Shown: piece after piece, positions 25,513-37,004 of the stretch | Layout of the letters: every line of letters starts with the position of its first letter | How positions within the stretch are numbered: position 1 is the stretch's first letter | Assembly: GCF_014805625.2 (NCBI RefSeq) | Contig: NW_023998414.1 | Coordinates: forward strand, 32,655,798 to 32,719,797 | Direction of reading: 5' to 3' | From: Glossina fuscipes | Lineage: Eukaryota; Arthropoda; Insecta; Diptera; Glossinidae | DNA: 64,000 bases | Notes under the pieces: model-generated | Database searches by the model: none | Seen by the model: the letters and a program-made list of their open reading frames with translations, nothing else | Told to the model about the DNA's origin: nothing | Position numbers and translations under genes: made by a program

Positions 25513-25965
25513 TTTTCATTTTTATTATATTACCTTTTTTAGTTAAAATGTACCCACGGCAACAACGTTTGCCGGCGCGATACCGTATTTTGATGGGCAG
25601 GGAAAATTTATAGGGCTTGACTACCAAAATTTCTAGAAAACCGATATGAAACCGGTCCAGGAATTAGAATTAAGCTAAAGCTTCGTTCGTTGAATATTTT
25701 CGACGAATTGTTGTGTTTCATTTTCGCGTCTGTCAAATATTTTCGCCAAAATGAAAATCGGAATTTGTGAATTGTGAAAATGAGGAAAAATGTTCTTATT
25801 TGTACTAGAGGAACATGAAAAGTTTATATTGGATCTGTTGGTCATAATTTGTTATAACCCAATGTCCTATCGTTCCGTATTGAAATCGAATGCACTGAAA
25901 GAATTAAATAATATATAATCGTGACGTCATCTCAAAAAAAAAAGAAGAGAAACAAGTAAGAAAAG
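25513..25965. other. AT-rich non-coding stretch
   Basis: No coding signal. An A-rich tract at 25,934-25,965 precedes the SINE-like copy. Confidence 0.5.
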
Positions 25966-25969
25966 AAAT

Positions 25970-26060
25970 AATATCCGCATGCGTAGCCGAATAGGCAAAG
26001 GTTCACGATTAACAAATGAATGGTTGCGAGTTCAAATTTTGACTGCGGCTAAGTTTTTAA
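25970..26060 (+). mobile_element. tRNA-derived SINE head, copy 2
   Basis: TAGCCGAATAGG (25,984-25,995) fits the pol III A-box pattern TRGYNNARNNGG at every position, and GAGTTCAAATTT (26,028-26,039) resembles a B box. The spacing of 44 nt between box starts is that of a tRNA gene. The following 'gactgcggctaag' aligns with 'gaatacggtaaag' after the B box in the copy at 11,086. The T stem does not pair and the B-box CC is lost, so it is not a working tRNA. The 3' body beyond 26,060 is not recognised. Confidence 0.5.
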
Positions 26061-26622
26061 TACAAGCAAGCATATAATCTAAGTTATTCGGCAGCCGTTA
26101 AATTGATACATTTTTTACGATATGACTTATTACTCAGGGACTATCACTTCTTTTGATTCGCGTTTTCCTTTTTTATTTAAATTTTAAAAAATGATTCTGT
26201 AAATAATCCTGAATCGATCGGTAGAACAAATCAAGTTCCATCCCCATATACTCACTAAAAATATAACTTAAAGTTATCACATAAGCTATAAGTAAATGTA
26301 AATAATAAATTGCAGGGATCACGACAACGTCGTACCTAATGTAACTTAACAAATTTGTGCCAAATTTCAATTCATTATTTCAACTTTTATGGCCTTGGAT
26401 GTACCAATAAGGAAGAAACCAGACAGATGTCATTAAATCAATTCGGAATATTACGCCAATCAAGGGCACATATATATATATATATATATAAACATACATG
26501 TCTGCCTTAAGAAGCATACGATAAGTATGTATGTATATTCAGCTATGCGAAAAGTAAAATACTTGATTCTGCAAGTTACAGCGAGATGTAAATATTAAAA
26601 GAAATTCAATAGTGGTATAAGC

Positions 26623-26625
<3 letters not shown>
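26061..26625. other. AT-rich non-coding stretch
   Basis: Contains (AT)n at 26,471-26,490. No coding signal. Confidence 0.5.

Positions 26626-26654
<29 letters not shown>
26626..26654. repeat. (AT)n microsatellite at the outer edge of arm A
   Basis: Fourteen AT units. A comparable CATA/TA tract lies just outside arm A' at 62,007-62,060, so the inverted repeat may extend to these tracts. Confidence 0.95.
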
Positions 26655-26657
<3 letters not shown>

Positions 26658-26919
26658 TTGCTTACATATATGAAATTTCCGTAAATTATTTAACATGCAC
26701 TCAAATAAATTTGCATAAACGTGCACACTGAAGATGTCAAAAGTATTCTTACTTTTGCTCAACGTTAAACCAAAGTACATTTACACACTAATGCACATTG
26801 TCTTAGTAACAAATGCTAAGACAACATGACCACAATGCTAACAAATGACTTAAAACGTTATGCATAAAAAAAATAAAACACAAGCAAAAACTCCAAAGTG
26901 ATACGGAAGAAAATTCAAC

Positions 26920-26947
26920 CACACACACACACACACACACACACATA
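26920..26947. repeat. (CA)n microsatellite inside arm A
   Basis: About thirteen CA units. The paired position in arm A' carries a T-rich and TA tract instead. Confidence 0.95.
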
Positions 26948-27307
26948 CAAATATATAACAATATATATAAATATATATAGGATACGTACAACAAGATTGG
27001 ACGATAGAATTGTTCTTATAGTGTTCAACCCGATGAAAAATGCAATGAAATGATGTCCCAAAAAAACAAAAAAACGGAAAAAAAAAAACAAACAAATAAA
27101 GAAAAACAAATATCGCCGTCGACTAAAAACAACTTCGCCTTTATCATCTGCAAAGACTAGCTGCACGTCCAGTAGTACTATTTTGAAAAGAACAAAGGAA
27201 AGAAAGAAACAATAGCAACAAAAACGTCACATTGAACACCAGACATGTTGTTAAAGCTACTTTGTACCACACTAAGCAACAACAGCAACGACAAAGCCAA
27301 CAATAAC

Positions 27308-27338
27308 ACAACGACAACGACAACGACAACGACAACAA
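27308..27338. repeat. (ACAACG)n hexanucleotide repeat inside arm A
   Basis: Four to five units. The paired arm has only one to two units (about 61,320-61,335). Confidence 0.9.
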
Positions 27339-28059
27339 ATTAAACCCAGTAGACAAGCAAAGTTGCCAATTGTATCAAGCATTCAAATAGTAGTATGAGC
27401 CGTTGTACAGCGGTTCTTAGTATGTAGCCGTGTTGTCCTTATTATTATTATCATATGGTCTTTTAGTAAACAATTGTTTCTAATGCTGAAAATGTATACA
27501 TACATGTATGTTATCGTATAATCCACACAAACATTCTAGATATATATTGTCATGCGGCCGTTGAATGATGTGCGAGTCCTTTTGCCTTGAAACACTGCAT
27601 CTGCTCTACTGCGAGAGCATAGTTAGTTGGTTAGTTGTTGCACGCCAAATCGCTAAAGCAATTTTCCTTACTGAAAACATCGTTGTTGCTTCTTCTTCTT
27701 CTTCTTCTTCGGTCAACTTTAGAAATCAACCAACAAGAACCATCTAAAATACATAAAACTGGTAGCAACGTACGTACGTATGCTACAAGACATTGAGGAG
27801 ATGTTTGCATTTGCGATAGTAACGGGAATCGACAACAACAGCAGTGGTATAAACAACCCGGTGGCATTGTTTGCGTTGAAAGAAATATTAAAAAAGCAAT
27901 AAAATCATGTGCAGTTAAGTTCTTCTTCAAGGTCTCTTTTCGTTTAGCTGCTTTTTAAATGGAGACAATAATGCAGTTAAGGGCATTAAAATATATAAAT
28001 TTTTAAAATTGTTTAAGTAAATTTACATAACTTTTTCGTTTCTTTGTGCCGTCATTTAT

Positions 28060-28060
<1 letters not shown>

Positions 28061-28095
<35 letters not shown>

Positions 28096-28107
28096 TTCTC
28101 TCTCTCA
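28061..28107. repeat. (TC)n microsatellite inside arm A
   Basis: About 20 TC units with two interruptions. It is absent as a tract from arm A', where a short purine-rich stretch (60,315-60,365) sits in its place. Confidence 0.9.
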
Positions 28108-28354
28108 ACAGACTTTTTTCCCTTTGGTTAGTTAAACAGTCTCAATTGTGAACAAAATATTTCATACTCTGTTGCAGTCTTTATTCCATTCTTTCATGCA
28201 ATGAATATTTAATTGCGCACATATGGGCTCTGTTTTTTCTTCTAATTTTTTTAATTTTTTTTTTTTTACATTTTAGACATGTGCATACTTTTGGGAGACA
28301 TTTTCATATTTCAGTTAAGTTGTCTACCTTTACAAGTTAAAAATTTGCTGAAAC

Positions 28355-31300
28355 AATAATAATAAGATAAGCAAACTTAATGCTATCGGTAATTATTAAA
28401 TGGACTGGGCTTCTCTCCCTCTTACCCACTTACACTGTAAGTGAGATAAGTTTAATCCAACTAAATAATAATTTATTGAAAAGTTTTCGGGGCGTTTTCT
28501 ATTGTTCTTCCAGTCCATTCAGTTAACTCAAAGCAAGAATTAAAAATGAAATAAATTTAGGACAATGTATATTAAACGGATATACCCAAAAAGTAGCAGG
28601 ACAAAGCAGGCAGCATAAACTGTTACGAAGACTTGAGACCAATTGTTTCATATCAATATCATATATATATAGCAGACTGGAAATAAGGGAACGCGACAAA
28701 GAGCTTCTTTTGTAATTTGAACAAAATTTGCATAATATTAAGTTCAACTGGTCTCGCATCCGATTTAAAAAAGGGGAGAAAAATTTATTAAAAAAACCGA
28801 AGCGAAAATACGTTCAAGTTTGTGCAAACAAGCGATACAAGCCATAAATAAATATTTGAAATGCAAGGCAACGTATATATGTTTTCTGGTTAAGAGTAAG
28901 ACAACTGACTTTAGCAGCCCAAAAGTAGAATTTTTCTGACATTTTTTTTTTGTTTTTTTTTTTTTTTTTTGGAATGAAGGGTGAGAGAGAATAGAAAAAT
29001 AATTTATGAAAAGACTATTAAGAATGATCTGAAGTAGCAGAAAAAAGAATATTTTCAAAATGAGTTTAAAAAATATCAACACCGGGACCATTCTCGGAGT
29101 TTTAAAGTAAAGTTCATTTATTTTATATGCGAACGAATGGAGTGAAAGTTTTCGAAAAACCGTGTCCCAAGAACAACGCAATTAAAGTTTAAAATGCTAC
29201 GCAATTCTATTCGGAAAATTGAATTTTTTCAACAAGAAAAATTTTTCCACACCAACACATTCTTACATCATTCTTCATTTAAGCCAACAACAAATAAGAT
29301 TTAGTTTCTCAAAGAGCCATATTTACCATTTCTTATAATTTATTATTTAAAGAAGCAAAAATTATCGTCTGGCGGCTCATTTCGCCGCTTAACTGACAAA
29401 TGATCAAATCAAGTTTATTTCGCAAATGGATGAACGGAAAGTATTTAGTTTACACTCGCTCTGTGAGAACGTTTATAATACCTTGTACGATATATAATCG
29501 TAAAAGTTCATTTACCAGACCATTACGTCGCTTATTTAGTAAGAAATCTTAAAAGACAAATTCGGTAACAAAAATTGGATATAGTTTTGTGTCAATAGAC
29601 AGTCTGTCAAGAAAATCGTGTCAATGTTATTGCATAAGTTTATCATTGGCCTTTTCAATATATTCGATAAATAAAATACTGCTAACTAACAGACTTGAAT
29701 TAAATACCTATTCATAGTTATTTTCGGAATATTTGCCCGATGGTAATCCCATGTGAAATATTTAAGTTTCCTTTCCAAATGCTTTTACTAATTAGCTGAA
29801 AACGAAAGTGAAAGCTAATTTTCTGCTTTCGGAATTACTCCTAAGAACATTCTATATGAATGCACGAATATTTTGCTTTGCTTTCAAAACTTTTCCTTTG
29901 CCTGGAAAGCTCTTTGGTTTACTTTAACCGAAATCGCTTTTATCGGTTTTAGGTACAGTTTGTCCACTCTTTACTGGTCTTCTACTTCGACTTAGGTTAA
30001 GAAAGAATAAATTAAAAAAAAATTATAGTTAATATAAAATAATCGAAACTTGAAGAAAGAAAATGCTTTACCGAACTTAAGTCAATTTAAAGTCAATCGA
30101 GGAGGGTTTCTTTTATTGCGCTGAGCTAAAGATGAAAAACAATCAAGATTCTTCGAATGACTTAGATGAAATACCCATCATATTCATATAAGTGATAAGA
30201 TAAATTAAACAAAGCGGAGCACTTTGGAGCGCTTTACATATCTTACTAGAAGCGGCATTAATTTTGATCAAGCCACGTTTTAAGCCGGTATAATATCGAG
30301 ATAGTTTAATTTTGGAATGAGCCCAACGCGTCCAAATGCATACTTCCTAAGCAATAAGCTAATAGTCGAATTGGATATTGAGCCTTAGCATAATAAGTTT
30401 TGTAACAAAGTGAATAAAGTACTAAGAGCTGTAGGATAATTCTACTTCTAAGTAACCCGTCCACGGTCTAGGAGTCATTCATTCAGTGTAATATTACTTA
30501 TATATAATACAAATAATTTGCCCGCAAGAATACGAAAGATGAACAATAAGTGCTAATAAAGACATCGTCCTACTATTTGTGCTTAAGTTCAAAGAAATAC
30601 GTTGTTTATGATATTTTGCTTGTATGTACATATCTGTTACTTTATCTGTGATCACTTATCAAATTCTCACTTCTTCACCTGACAGTGCTGTCTTTAAGTT
30701 CTACACAACAGTCTAACTTATGTTACTAACTTGTACATTAAGGGGTTGTCTTGAGCCCTTAAGTAAGTCGAGTTTTGTGTGCAACAAACAAAAAAAAGAA
30801 AAAAAAAAAAGGTTAAGGAAAAGATTACTTTTTCTGCGCAATTCGATGAATTGTTAGTGATGGATGATAAACAATGGATATATTGTGATATTCTAAACAA
30901 TTATTATACGGACGAAGTGAATCATTAAATTTCGAGGACAAGACTTACTATTGATTGTGCGTACAGCTGGCTGTAATGCGTTGCTTCTGCTTCTGCTTCT
31001 GCAAACGAATGACATCATTATTAGGAAAAGCAACCAAAGAAGGCAATTAAGCTGAAAAACGTGTGCATCGTGAGCATATTTTTCGGTCTGGTGATGAAAG
31101 GCTTCAAATGGCAAAAGTGAACAAGAAAATGTTAGCAGCGTCGAACTGGCATATCTATCAACAGGTTACTCTTTCTGAATATCAATAGTTTCAAAGGATG
31201 ACTTCTTGAGTTTCCAACCAGGGCAATGATCCTTAAGACGTTACGGAAAAATCAGCGAAGACATAAGCAATGTTAGGAAAGAGGGAAAAATCCATGCGGT

Positions 31301-31938
31301 TCACAATGGAGAAAACAATTACAATTTCTTTTGGAAAAGAAACCGCATTTGTAATTTGCTCGACATACATCTTCAAAATATAATCCAGACATGTTATCTA
31401 TCAATCAAGGAAAGTATTGACTATTGGCTATTGAGTGTTCAGCTATATTGAGTTTCATTATAATAATAGATAACTGTGGGTGAATGTAAACCATTTTCAC
31501 TAGAGTGTTACTAAGCAAAGATTCTCTCAGATTTTCCATTTAAAATTCTATGCAATATCAAAGAGCTTTTTTACCCAAAATGTATGCAAATTACTTGGAT
31601 TAACAATCAACAAATTAATGGAAACTATGCAAAGGTATACTTAATCGGGTCATATCAAAACTCAATTTCGGTCGCGACAATTTGTAGTGAATGACAACTA
31701 ATGATACTTACCGTACCTACGCGCGTGCCGAGGCGAAAAATTGCAATTATTTACCTGAAATGCATTGTTTTCGTTATCAAGAATTCACATAATTTAAAAG
31801 GAATGTCACTGTTTCCTTTGTTTACCTTCAGTGTGAATCTTTTCGGTATAATAAAAAAAATGTATTCTTTTCTTTCTCCTTCGCACAATAATAAACTTAC
31901 GCGATAAAAAAAAAAAAAAAAAAAAATAAAAAATTTAA

Positions 31939-31970
<32 letters not shown>

Positions 31971-33059
31971 CAAATCTAAATGACATTCATTCAAGTAGAC
32001 ATCATTTACGTACACATGTCGTGTATATAAAAGCAGAAGCATGCACAATGCTATTAAACTTAGAGAGTATGAGGAGCATGAGGTTTTATTAATATTTTCA
32101 TTTACATTTGTGACATTCAACAATACAGCTCTAAGGCTTTCCAACAAAATGCATACCTGATAATCTAAAAAACAAGAGAAAAATATTAGTTCACTCCACT
32201 GCACTCACTATATACGAGTAATAATTTCCCTAAGTTTTAAGCTTTTTAATCTCTCTAATATATTCTTGAACAATAAGAATTTTCTTTGGGTGAATTAATC
32301 AGAGATTCCTCAATCTGTTGCAAACATTAAATCGGCCACGAATGACCATTAAATACCCAACACCATCTTTTACTTAATAAGGTTATCTATAACGGATTAT
32401 ATTTTACATTTATATATATATATATAAATATACTTTAGATAAACTTGAATTTGATCAAAAAAGTGATAGAATTTACTAGTAAGCTCAACAATAATATATA
32501 CCCAATATATCAATTTTTATATACCACTTGTGCCACAGAAGGACTTGAGATGTACGCACATTTTAATATACCGATCAGATCGGTCTATTCGGCGTGTATT
32601 GTGTTCAACCTGCAGGGAAAATTTTTGGAATATTTTAATGAAATTTGGTAGACCGACGTGTTTTGGATCGGGCCATTTTTTTGCAGTTCCCATGGAACGC
32701 CTTTTTCTTAAAAATTTTCATATGTTGAGCGCGATCGGATGTATTCGAAATTTTCTCGACTAAAATCCCATATAAAGGCTTGCTTTTTTTTCATGATAAA
32801 TCCTATATATGTTGGGTTCTAAAAAATAGATCGATGAGATCTCAACTTCGTATTATTAACTTTTTTGCTCAATCGCTACGATGAACTAGCTCTCATCATA
32901 AAATATTAAAAATGTAAAGCTTTTTCTTAAAAGCTTACTATGCGTGAGAAGACTTAGATGGAAGAAATAAACCTAGATCCAAGAAATAAACCTATGTGGT
33001 TCAAATTTGGTTAATTTTAGTTTTTAATTTAAATTACTATTAAATATCTAAAGCATTGT
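28355..33059. other. Non-coding stretch between arms A and B (left side)
   Basis: About 5.4 kb to arm B, against about 5.0 kb on the right side (55,071-60,056), yet I find no similarity between the two interiors. Contents: a 138-codon minus frame at 28,765-29,181 that crosses T/A runs and has no motif; (TTCTGC)n at about 30,985-31,003; paired poly(A) runs at 31,906-31,970; (TA)n at 32,410-32,426. A stretch at 32,540-32,770 has words such as 'gatcagatcggtctattcgg' and 'gaaatttggtagaccgacg' that look like the body of a dispersed repeat. Confidence 0.5.
31906..31970 (+). repeat. Two adjacent poly(A) tracts
   Basis: A21 (31,906-31,926) and A29 (31,942-31,970) are separated by a 15-bp AT-rich spacer. 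This may be one interrupted tract or two retroposon tails. Confidence 0.85.
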
Positions 33060-33245
33060 GACTACCTTGATGAGAATAAAAAAACATAACAGATAGATGA
33101 AAATACGGGCCGACACTCTTAGATCCAATCAGAAAGCGATTCTGAAATCGATCGATATAATAAAAGGCAGATGTATGTCAAATCTTTCTGGGCGTTGTAT
33201 AATTTTTATATATCTTTATGCCACAGATGGTGTAGCGTATGAAAA
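33060..33245 (-). mobile_element. GTCY-family dispersed repeat, copy 7
   Basis: 'gatcgatataataaaaggca' followed by 'aatctttctgggcgttgtat' matches the order in copies at 22,480-22,545 ('gatcgatccgtacaatgaaa', 'cttctcggtgttgcc') and 59,130-59,180. The RGAC tract is reduced to 'acagatagatg'. Confidence 0.45.
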
Positions 33246-33717
33246 GTAAAAGAAAGTATGAGAAAGAGAAATAAGTTCTGCGAAGAAGAATAAGATCTGC
33301 GCACAGTTGCTAGATTCATTTCAATCGAAAAATCATAAAAATCACCGCATGAGAAAGTTAATACTATTCTCAATGTTACCTATCGTCACCGAAATTGCGT
33401 TATTGCGCAAACCTAATAAGAATTTTTCACTTGTTACATGCAGTGTTCTACAACAAATACCACAAAGTTTGTTTAGAAGTTTGGAAGAAAAATTAAAAGA
33501 AGCGACACCTGTCTTCATACTATTTTTGTAAGAGTTTAAAAATACGTAAAAAAACAAAACAACGTCTTAGACAGAAAAAGAAGAAAAAAACAAAAAAAAA
33601 ACTCTGCAGACGCACAGATGCACATTTGACGACCGCATAAGCTATGTGCTTCGCTGTAAAACAAAATGTGTCTCGTCCATGAAAATTGGACACATATACA
33701 TATAATACATATATATG

Positions 33718-33722
<5 letters not shown>
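33246..33722. other. AT-rich non-coding stretch
   Basis: Overlapping plus and minus frames of 71-75 codons (33,307-33,557) have no recognisable content. An A-rich tract lies at 33,575-33,600. Confidence 0.45.

Positions 33723-33752
<30 letters not shown>
33723..33752. repeat. (TA)n microsatellite
   Basis: Fifteen TA units, flanked by ATATGATA copies on both sides that form an imperfect palindrome (33,700-33,765). Confidence 0.9.
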
Positions 33753-33754
<2 letters not shown>

Positions 33755-33795
33755 ATAATACATATGGCTGTATTAGTCCCTGGAGATTTACTGCG

Positions 33796-34003
33796 TTGAC
33801 CTACTCTAACGATGGCTCCACAGGAGCTCGCTGTTTGTTGCAATGTTCCAAAAATGTCGTTTCTCACAACGGATTTTATGTACAAAATATCAACTTTATG
33901 TTTTTGGGTGACAGTTTTCTTTTTTCTCGGCTTCTTACACTTACTTGTTGTTTTTTTGTATTACTCGCGTACCGATGCACTTAAGTAAATATTGTTTTTA
34001 GCA
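33796..34003 (+). repeat. Inverted-repeat arm B (left)
   Basis: The reverse complement of this arm aligns with 54,801-55,070. The core 33,800-33,885 (from 'ctactctaacgatggctcc' to 'ttttatgtac') has about 13 mismatches in 86. The alignment continues through 'gtgacagtttt' to 'taaatattgtttttagc', which pairs with 54,801-54,822. The right arm carries a 12-bp in-frame extra segment and a longer purine tract. In the minus-strand frame both arms encode YIKSxVxNDIFGxxQQT and then GAIVRVGQ. The plus-strand frame is also open from ATG at 33,811. Substitutions do not favour third positions of either frame, so coding status is unresolved. Similarity may extend weakly to about 34,150. Confidence 0.75.
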
Positions 34004-34569
34004 TAAATAAACAAAAAGTCATACTATTTCGTTACGTTCTTCGTCTTCTCCTTCTTGGTTCACTACTGTAATCGTCAGAGTTTTCTTTCTTTCTATTTTT
34101 CCTTTACTTTTAAAGTTTAGAGCAAAAAAATAAAAAACAAATAATAAAAATAATGCTTGCAGCTTGAGTCGAATTTTTTATACCCGTCATCTTAAATGAA
34201 TGCGTAAATATTGTTAAAAATTTTATTGGTTTATAGAAGTGTTAGTTAATGGAGCGACCAAATCCTCCTCAATTGACTTAGATAATCCTACGATATTTTT
34301 GAAACTTCAAGTGTTATGTTAATGTATTTTTCTTTTTTTTTTTTTTTTAGTTATTATTATTAATTTTTTTTTGTTTAACATAGACAAAGCACTCAGGGGG
34401 TGTTCCCTGTTCGTGCAGCATGGTGACGATCGGTAAGTAGTGAGGAAGGGGAAAGGTGTTGAGAGAGAGGGAGGCAGACGCAACCTAATTCGTATGTACC
34501 TAATAAGTGCTATGGAGCATTTACCGACTAATCGCTCGCTATAGCAACAACCAAAGTAAACTCTAACGC
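34004..34569. other. Non-coding stretch with a short GC-richer island
   Basis: T-run at 34,332-34,349. The island 34,385-34,480 includes an ATGGTGACGATCG directly followed by GTAAGTAG, a good 5' splice-site match, but no partner exon is evident. Confidence 0.4.
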
Positions 34570-34850
34570 GCTTGAAATTTGAATCCGTTGAACTTTTGCT
34601 TGGTAGTCGCGATGCTTACCTGCCACCCTATTCATCATGTTATAAAGCAAGATTTTTTGACACTTGCCTACATTTTGGCTTTCACCACCTTGGGATATCT
34701 GTACCGAAAGTTTCAAATTTCTATCTCAATTTTTACGAGTGAAAATTTTATCAAAAGTCTTATAAACAATGTCTTATACATATGCAGATGCATGGACGGA
34801 TAGATTTAAATCGTATCAAAGTCTGAAGCTAATTAAAATTTTTGCTGACT
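34570..34850 (-). mobile_element. GTCY-family dispersed repeat, copy 8
   Basis: 'atgcatggacggatagattt' at about 34,788-34,807 followed by 'aaatcgtatcaaagtctgaag' parallels the junction in copy 1 ('tgcttaaatcgtttcagaat'). Upstream 'ccgaaagtttcaaatttcta' resembles the body text of the family. Strongly decayed. Confidence 0.35.
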
Positions 34851-37004
34851 CTAGTTCGGTTTTACTTTATCCATACATTCGTCGATCGGCATGTATATAA
34901 GGTATCTGGATTTCATCGTCAATGAAAAGACAAAACATTTAGACGCAGCGATACCATACTCGTTGAGGTCATCATAACTCATTTTTCGAAAAATGTTTTC
35001 AGCTGTGCACTAAAAATGCGCTAAATTTCAAAAGATGAAATTATTGCAGATGGCTCTCTAAGCAATACGCTTACGCTGCTCATCAGCTTTGAGTATTTTA
35101 TTATATACATCGATGATTCAATTTAGATTTAAGGTAATTAATCTAAGCTATCTACAATACTATAGCTCATGCTCACATGATTGCGGGGAATGTTGCTTTT
35201 ATGGTTGCTGGGTTATGGTTTTGCTGAAACCATCACTTATCAGACACGTCCAATCTGTCCCAAGAAATAGCAGATTACCCTGACGGGGGGCTGTCGACGT
35301 CCGTACTTGTTACACTTTGCTTTCGAACTTCAGCAACCAATACCGCACTATGATGCCATTACTGTGCAATGCAGTTCAAAAAATCCGTTTTAGAATAATA
35401 TACATAGTGTAGAGAGAGCAAAATTCCACCATAAACTTGCTAATTAATTAACGAAATGTTTAAGGTAATAGGTGCCCGAATTCGTGATGAAACTCGCTGC
35501 CTTGGGCTTGCTCGCATCATGAGTCAATACCATCTTAAGGCATATATGATGAGGTTCATGTATTTTCGCAATAAACACTACAAACTGATCTTATTGGTCT
35601 TACTTTACCAATAATTACATGTAATTGATACGTAGCGGCCACTTGCTTCATTTTCTCGTCTAGAAAGGTAACGTTCTCTTCGCTCCTTGCACATCGATCT
35701 TGTTGGGATGAGAACATTATGGAGGGTAGTTGTCGATTCACGTTCCATTATTCTATTCTATTCGATCAGTCGCATTCAAAGCGGACTGGCCCTCTTGAGC
35801 TTCATAATTGCATTTAATGATCTATAAGCGCTACTGAAACTGGCAAAAATATAAATTCATGGGAAACAGATGAACTTGACGCTTTTGCAAGCGAAGAGAA
35901 ACTCTTTAGTGTAAATTAGCTAAACGTGTTCAGCTAAGATGAATCGAAGTACGAGTGCAAATAAACGTTAATCACTTTAGATAATGCAAATTGGTTAGAA
36001 AGTGAAAACCATTTAGTTAGTTCCCAACTGTTTGCGGTCATTAGCGTTTGCTTCCACTGTAACAAATTCCCCGAAGATTTGTAGGTAAAAACATATTTGT
36101 TTTTTTTTTTAATTTAAAAATTTTTCATAAAATTTTTTTACTCAACATTTTTCACATATACTTATATGGATCGAGCATAATTTTGAAAGCGAACCATATA
36201 AACACTTATTGCACGGTATTGTATATGGGGATCAGATGAAGACAGATACCTGACTCTCAGTGTGCCTAACTTGACAACTTAATAAAATTTTTCGTGAATT
36301 ACATTAAAAAAAAAGAAAAAAAAAAAAATTAAATTAGCTTCAATTGAAGGTAAAAAACTATCAATAGCATGAAACAAAAAAAAAAAAAAAAAAAAAAATG
36401 GTAAAAACAATGCTGAAAAGAAAATTATCTAAGAATTATGATTTATTTCTCTCCTCTTCTCGTTTTGGTACAATTTCAAAATTCACGTTTATCTGTCAAA
36501 ATATTATATGTACATATATTTTCTTTTGTTATTCTATAAAGCAGATGATGACAAAAATATCAACGCAAGAGCAAAAAACATTATGGGATGACGTGATAAT
36601 ATCTTTTGATTGCTTATATATTGTCAGTTGTCAGTCAAAGGGGAGCCATTTGAAAAATGAAATAATTAATCATTTAATATAAATTATATAGAAAATTGAA
36701 TAAATTTCCCAAATATTGCAAATCACAAAAACTTACTAACCTTTAATTGCATTTACTTTCTCATGCAAGAGCGCTGAAATGCCATAATCCTCTCTCTGCA
36801 CTCGATAGATTGACAGATGTGGACGATGGGACGAACAAAACATGCCTCAGAATCGTTTACTAAGTCAAAATACGTCGATATGCTACAGATAACCAGGAAC
36901 CATAAAATTAGCTACGCTATGCTTAGAAAGTCGTTAATAGCTTTGTCAGCAAAACAACCTCAAGGGCACATAGGTCACAAAACTATAATATTTTTGCAAC
37001 TGTG
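34851..37004. other. AT-rich non-coding stretch
   Basis: A 35,160-35,340 patch is less AT-rich but unrecognised. There are A/T runs at 36,097-36,109, 36,305-36,330 and a 23-nt poly(A) at 36,376-36,398. Frames of 91-94 codons at 36,398-36,682 and 36,817-37,092 lack motifs. Confidence 0.45.

Larger units (their letters stand above)
26727..28354 (+). repeat. Inverted-repeat arm A (left)
   Basis: The reverse complement of this arm matches 60,057-61,940. Anchors from outside in: 26,727-26,750 ('actgaagatgtcaaaagtat') with 61,921-61,940; 26,805-26,840 (rc 'tgtggtcatgttgtct') with about 61,830; 27,340-27,370 with 61,285-61,315; 27,640-27,670 with 60,735-60,770. Further in are 27,964-28,031 with 60,378-60,445 (67 of 68 identical), 28,135-28,230 with 60,180-60,275 (about 94 percent), and 28,283-28,354 with 60,057-60,128. 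Between anchors the arms differ mainly in simple repeats: (CA)n at 26,920-26,947, (ACAACG)n at 27,308-27,338, (TTC)n at 27,693-27,712 and (TC)n at 28,061-28,107. Frames in both arms share short peptide strings ('QTMP.G..YH'), but indels break them, so coding is unlikely. Confidence 0.85.

Noticed and set aside
25984..26048. Possible functional tRNA gene
   Set aside because: The A-box and spacing are good, but the T stem does not pair, the B-box CC is lost and the acceptor stem cannot be aligned at the right distance; it is better read as a SINE head.
28765..29181. 138-codon minus-strand frame
   Set aside because: No motif, crosses a T/A run translated as KKKKTKKK, and there is no counterpart in the opposite arm.
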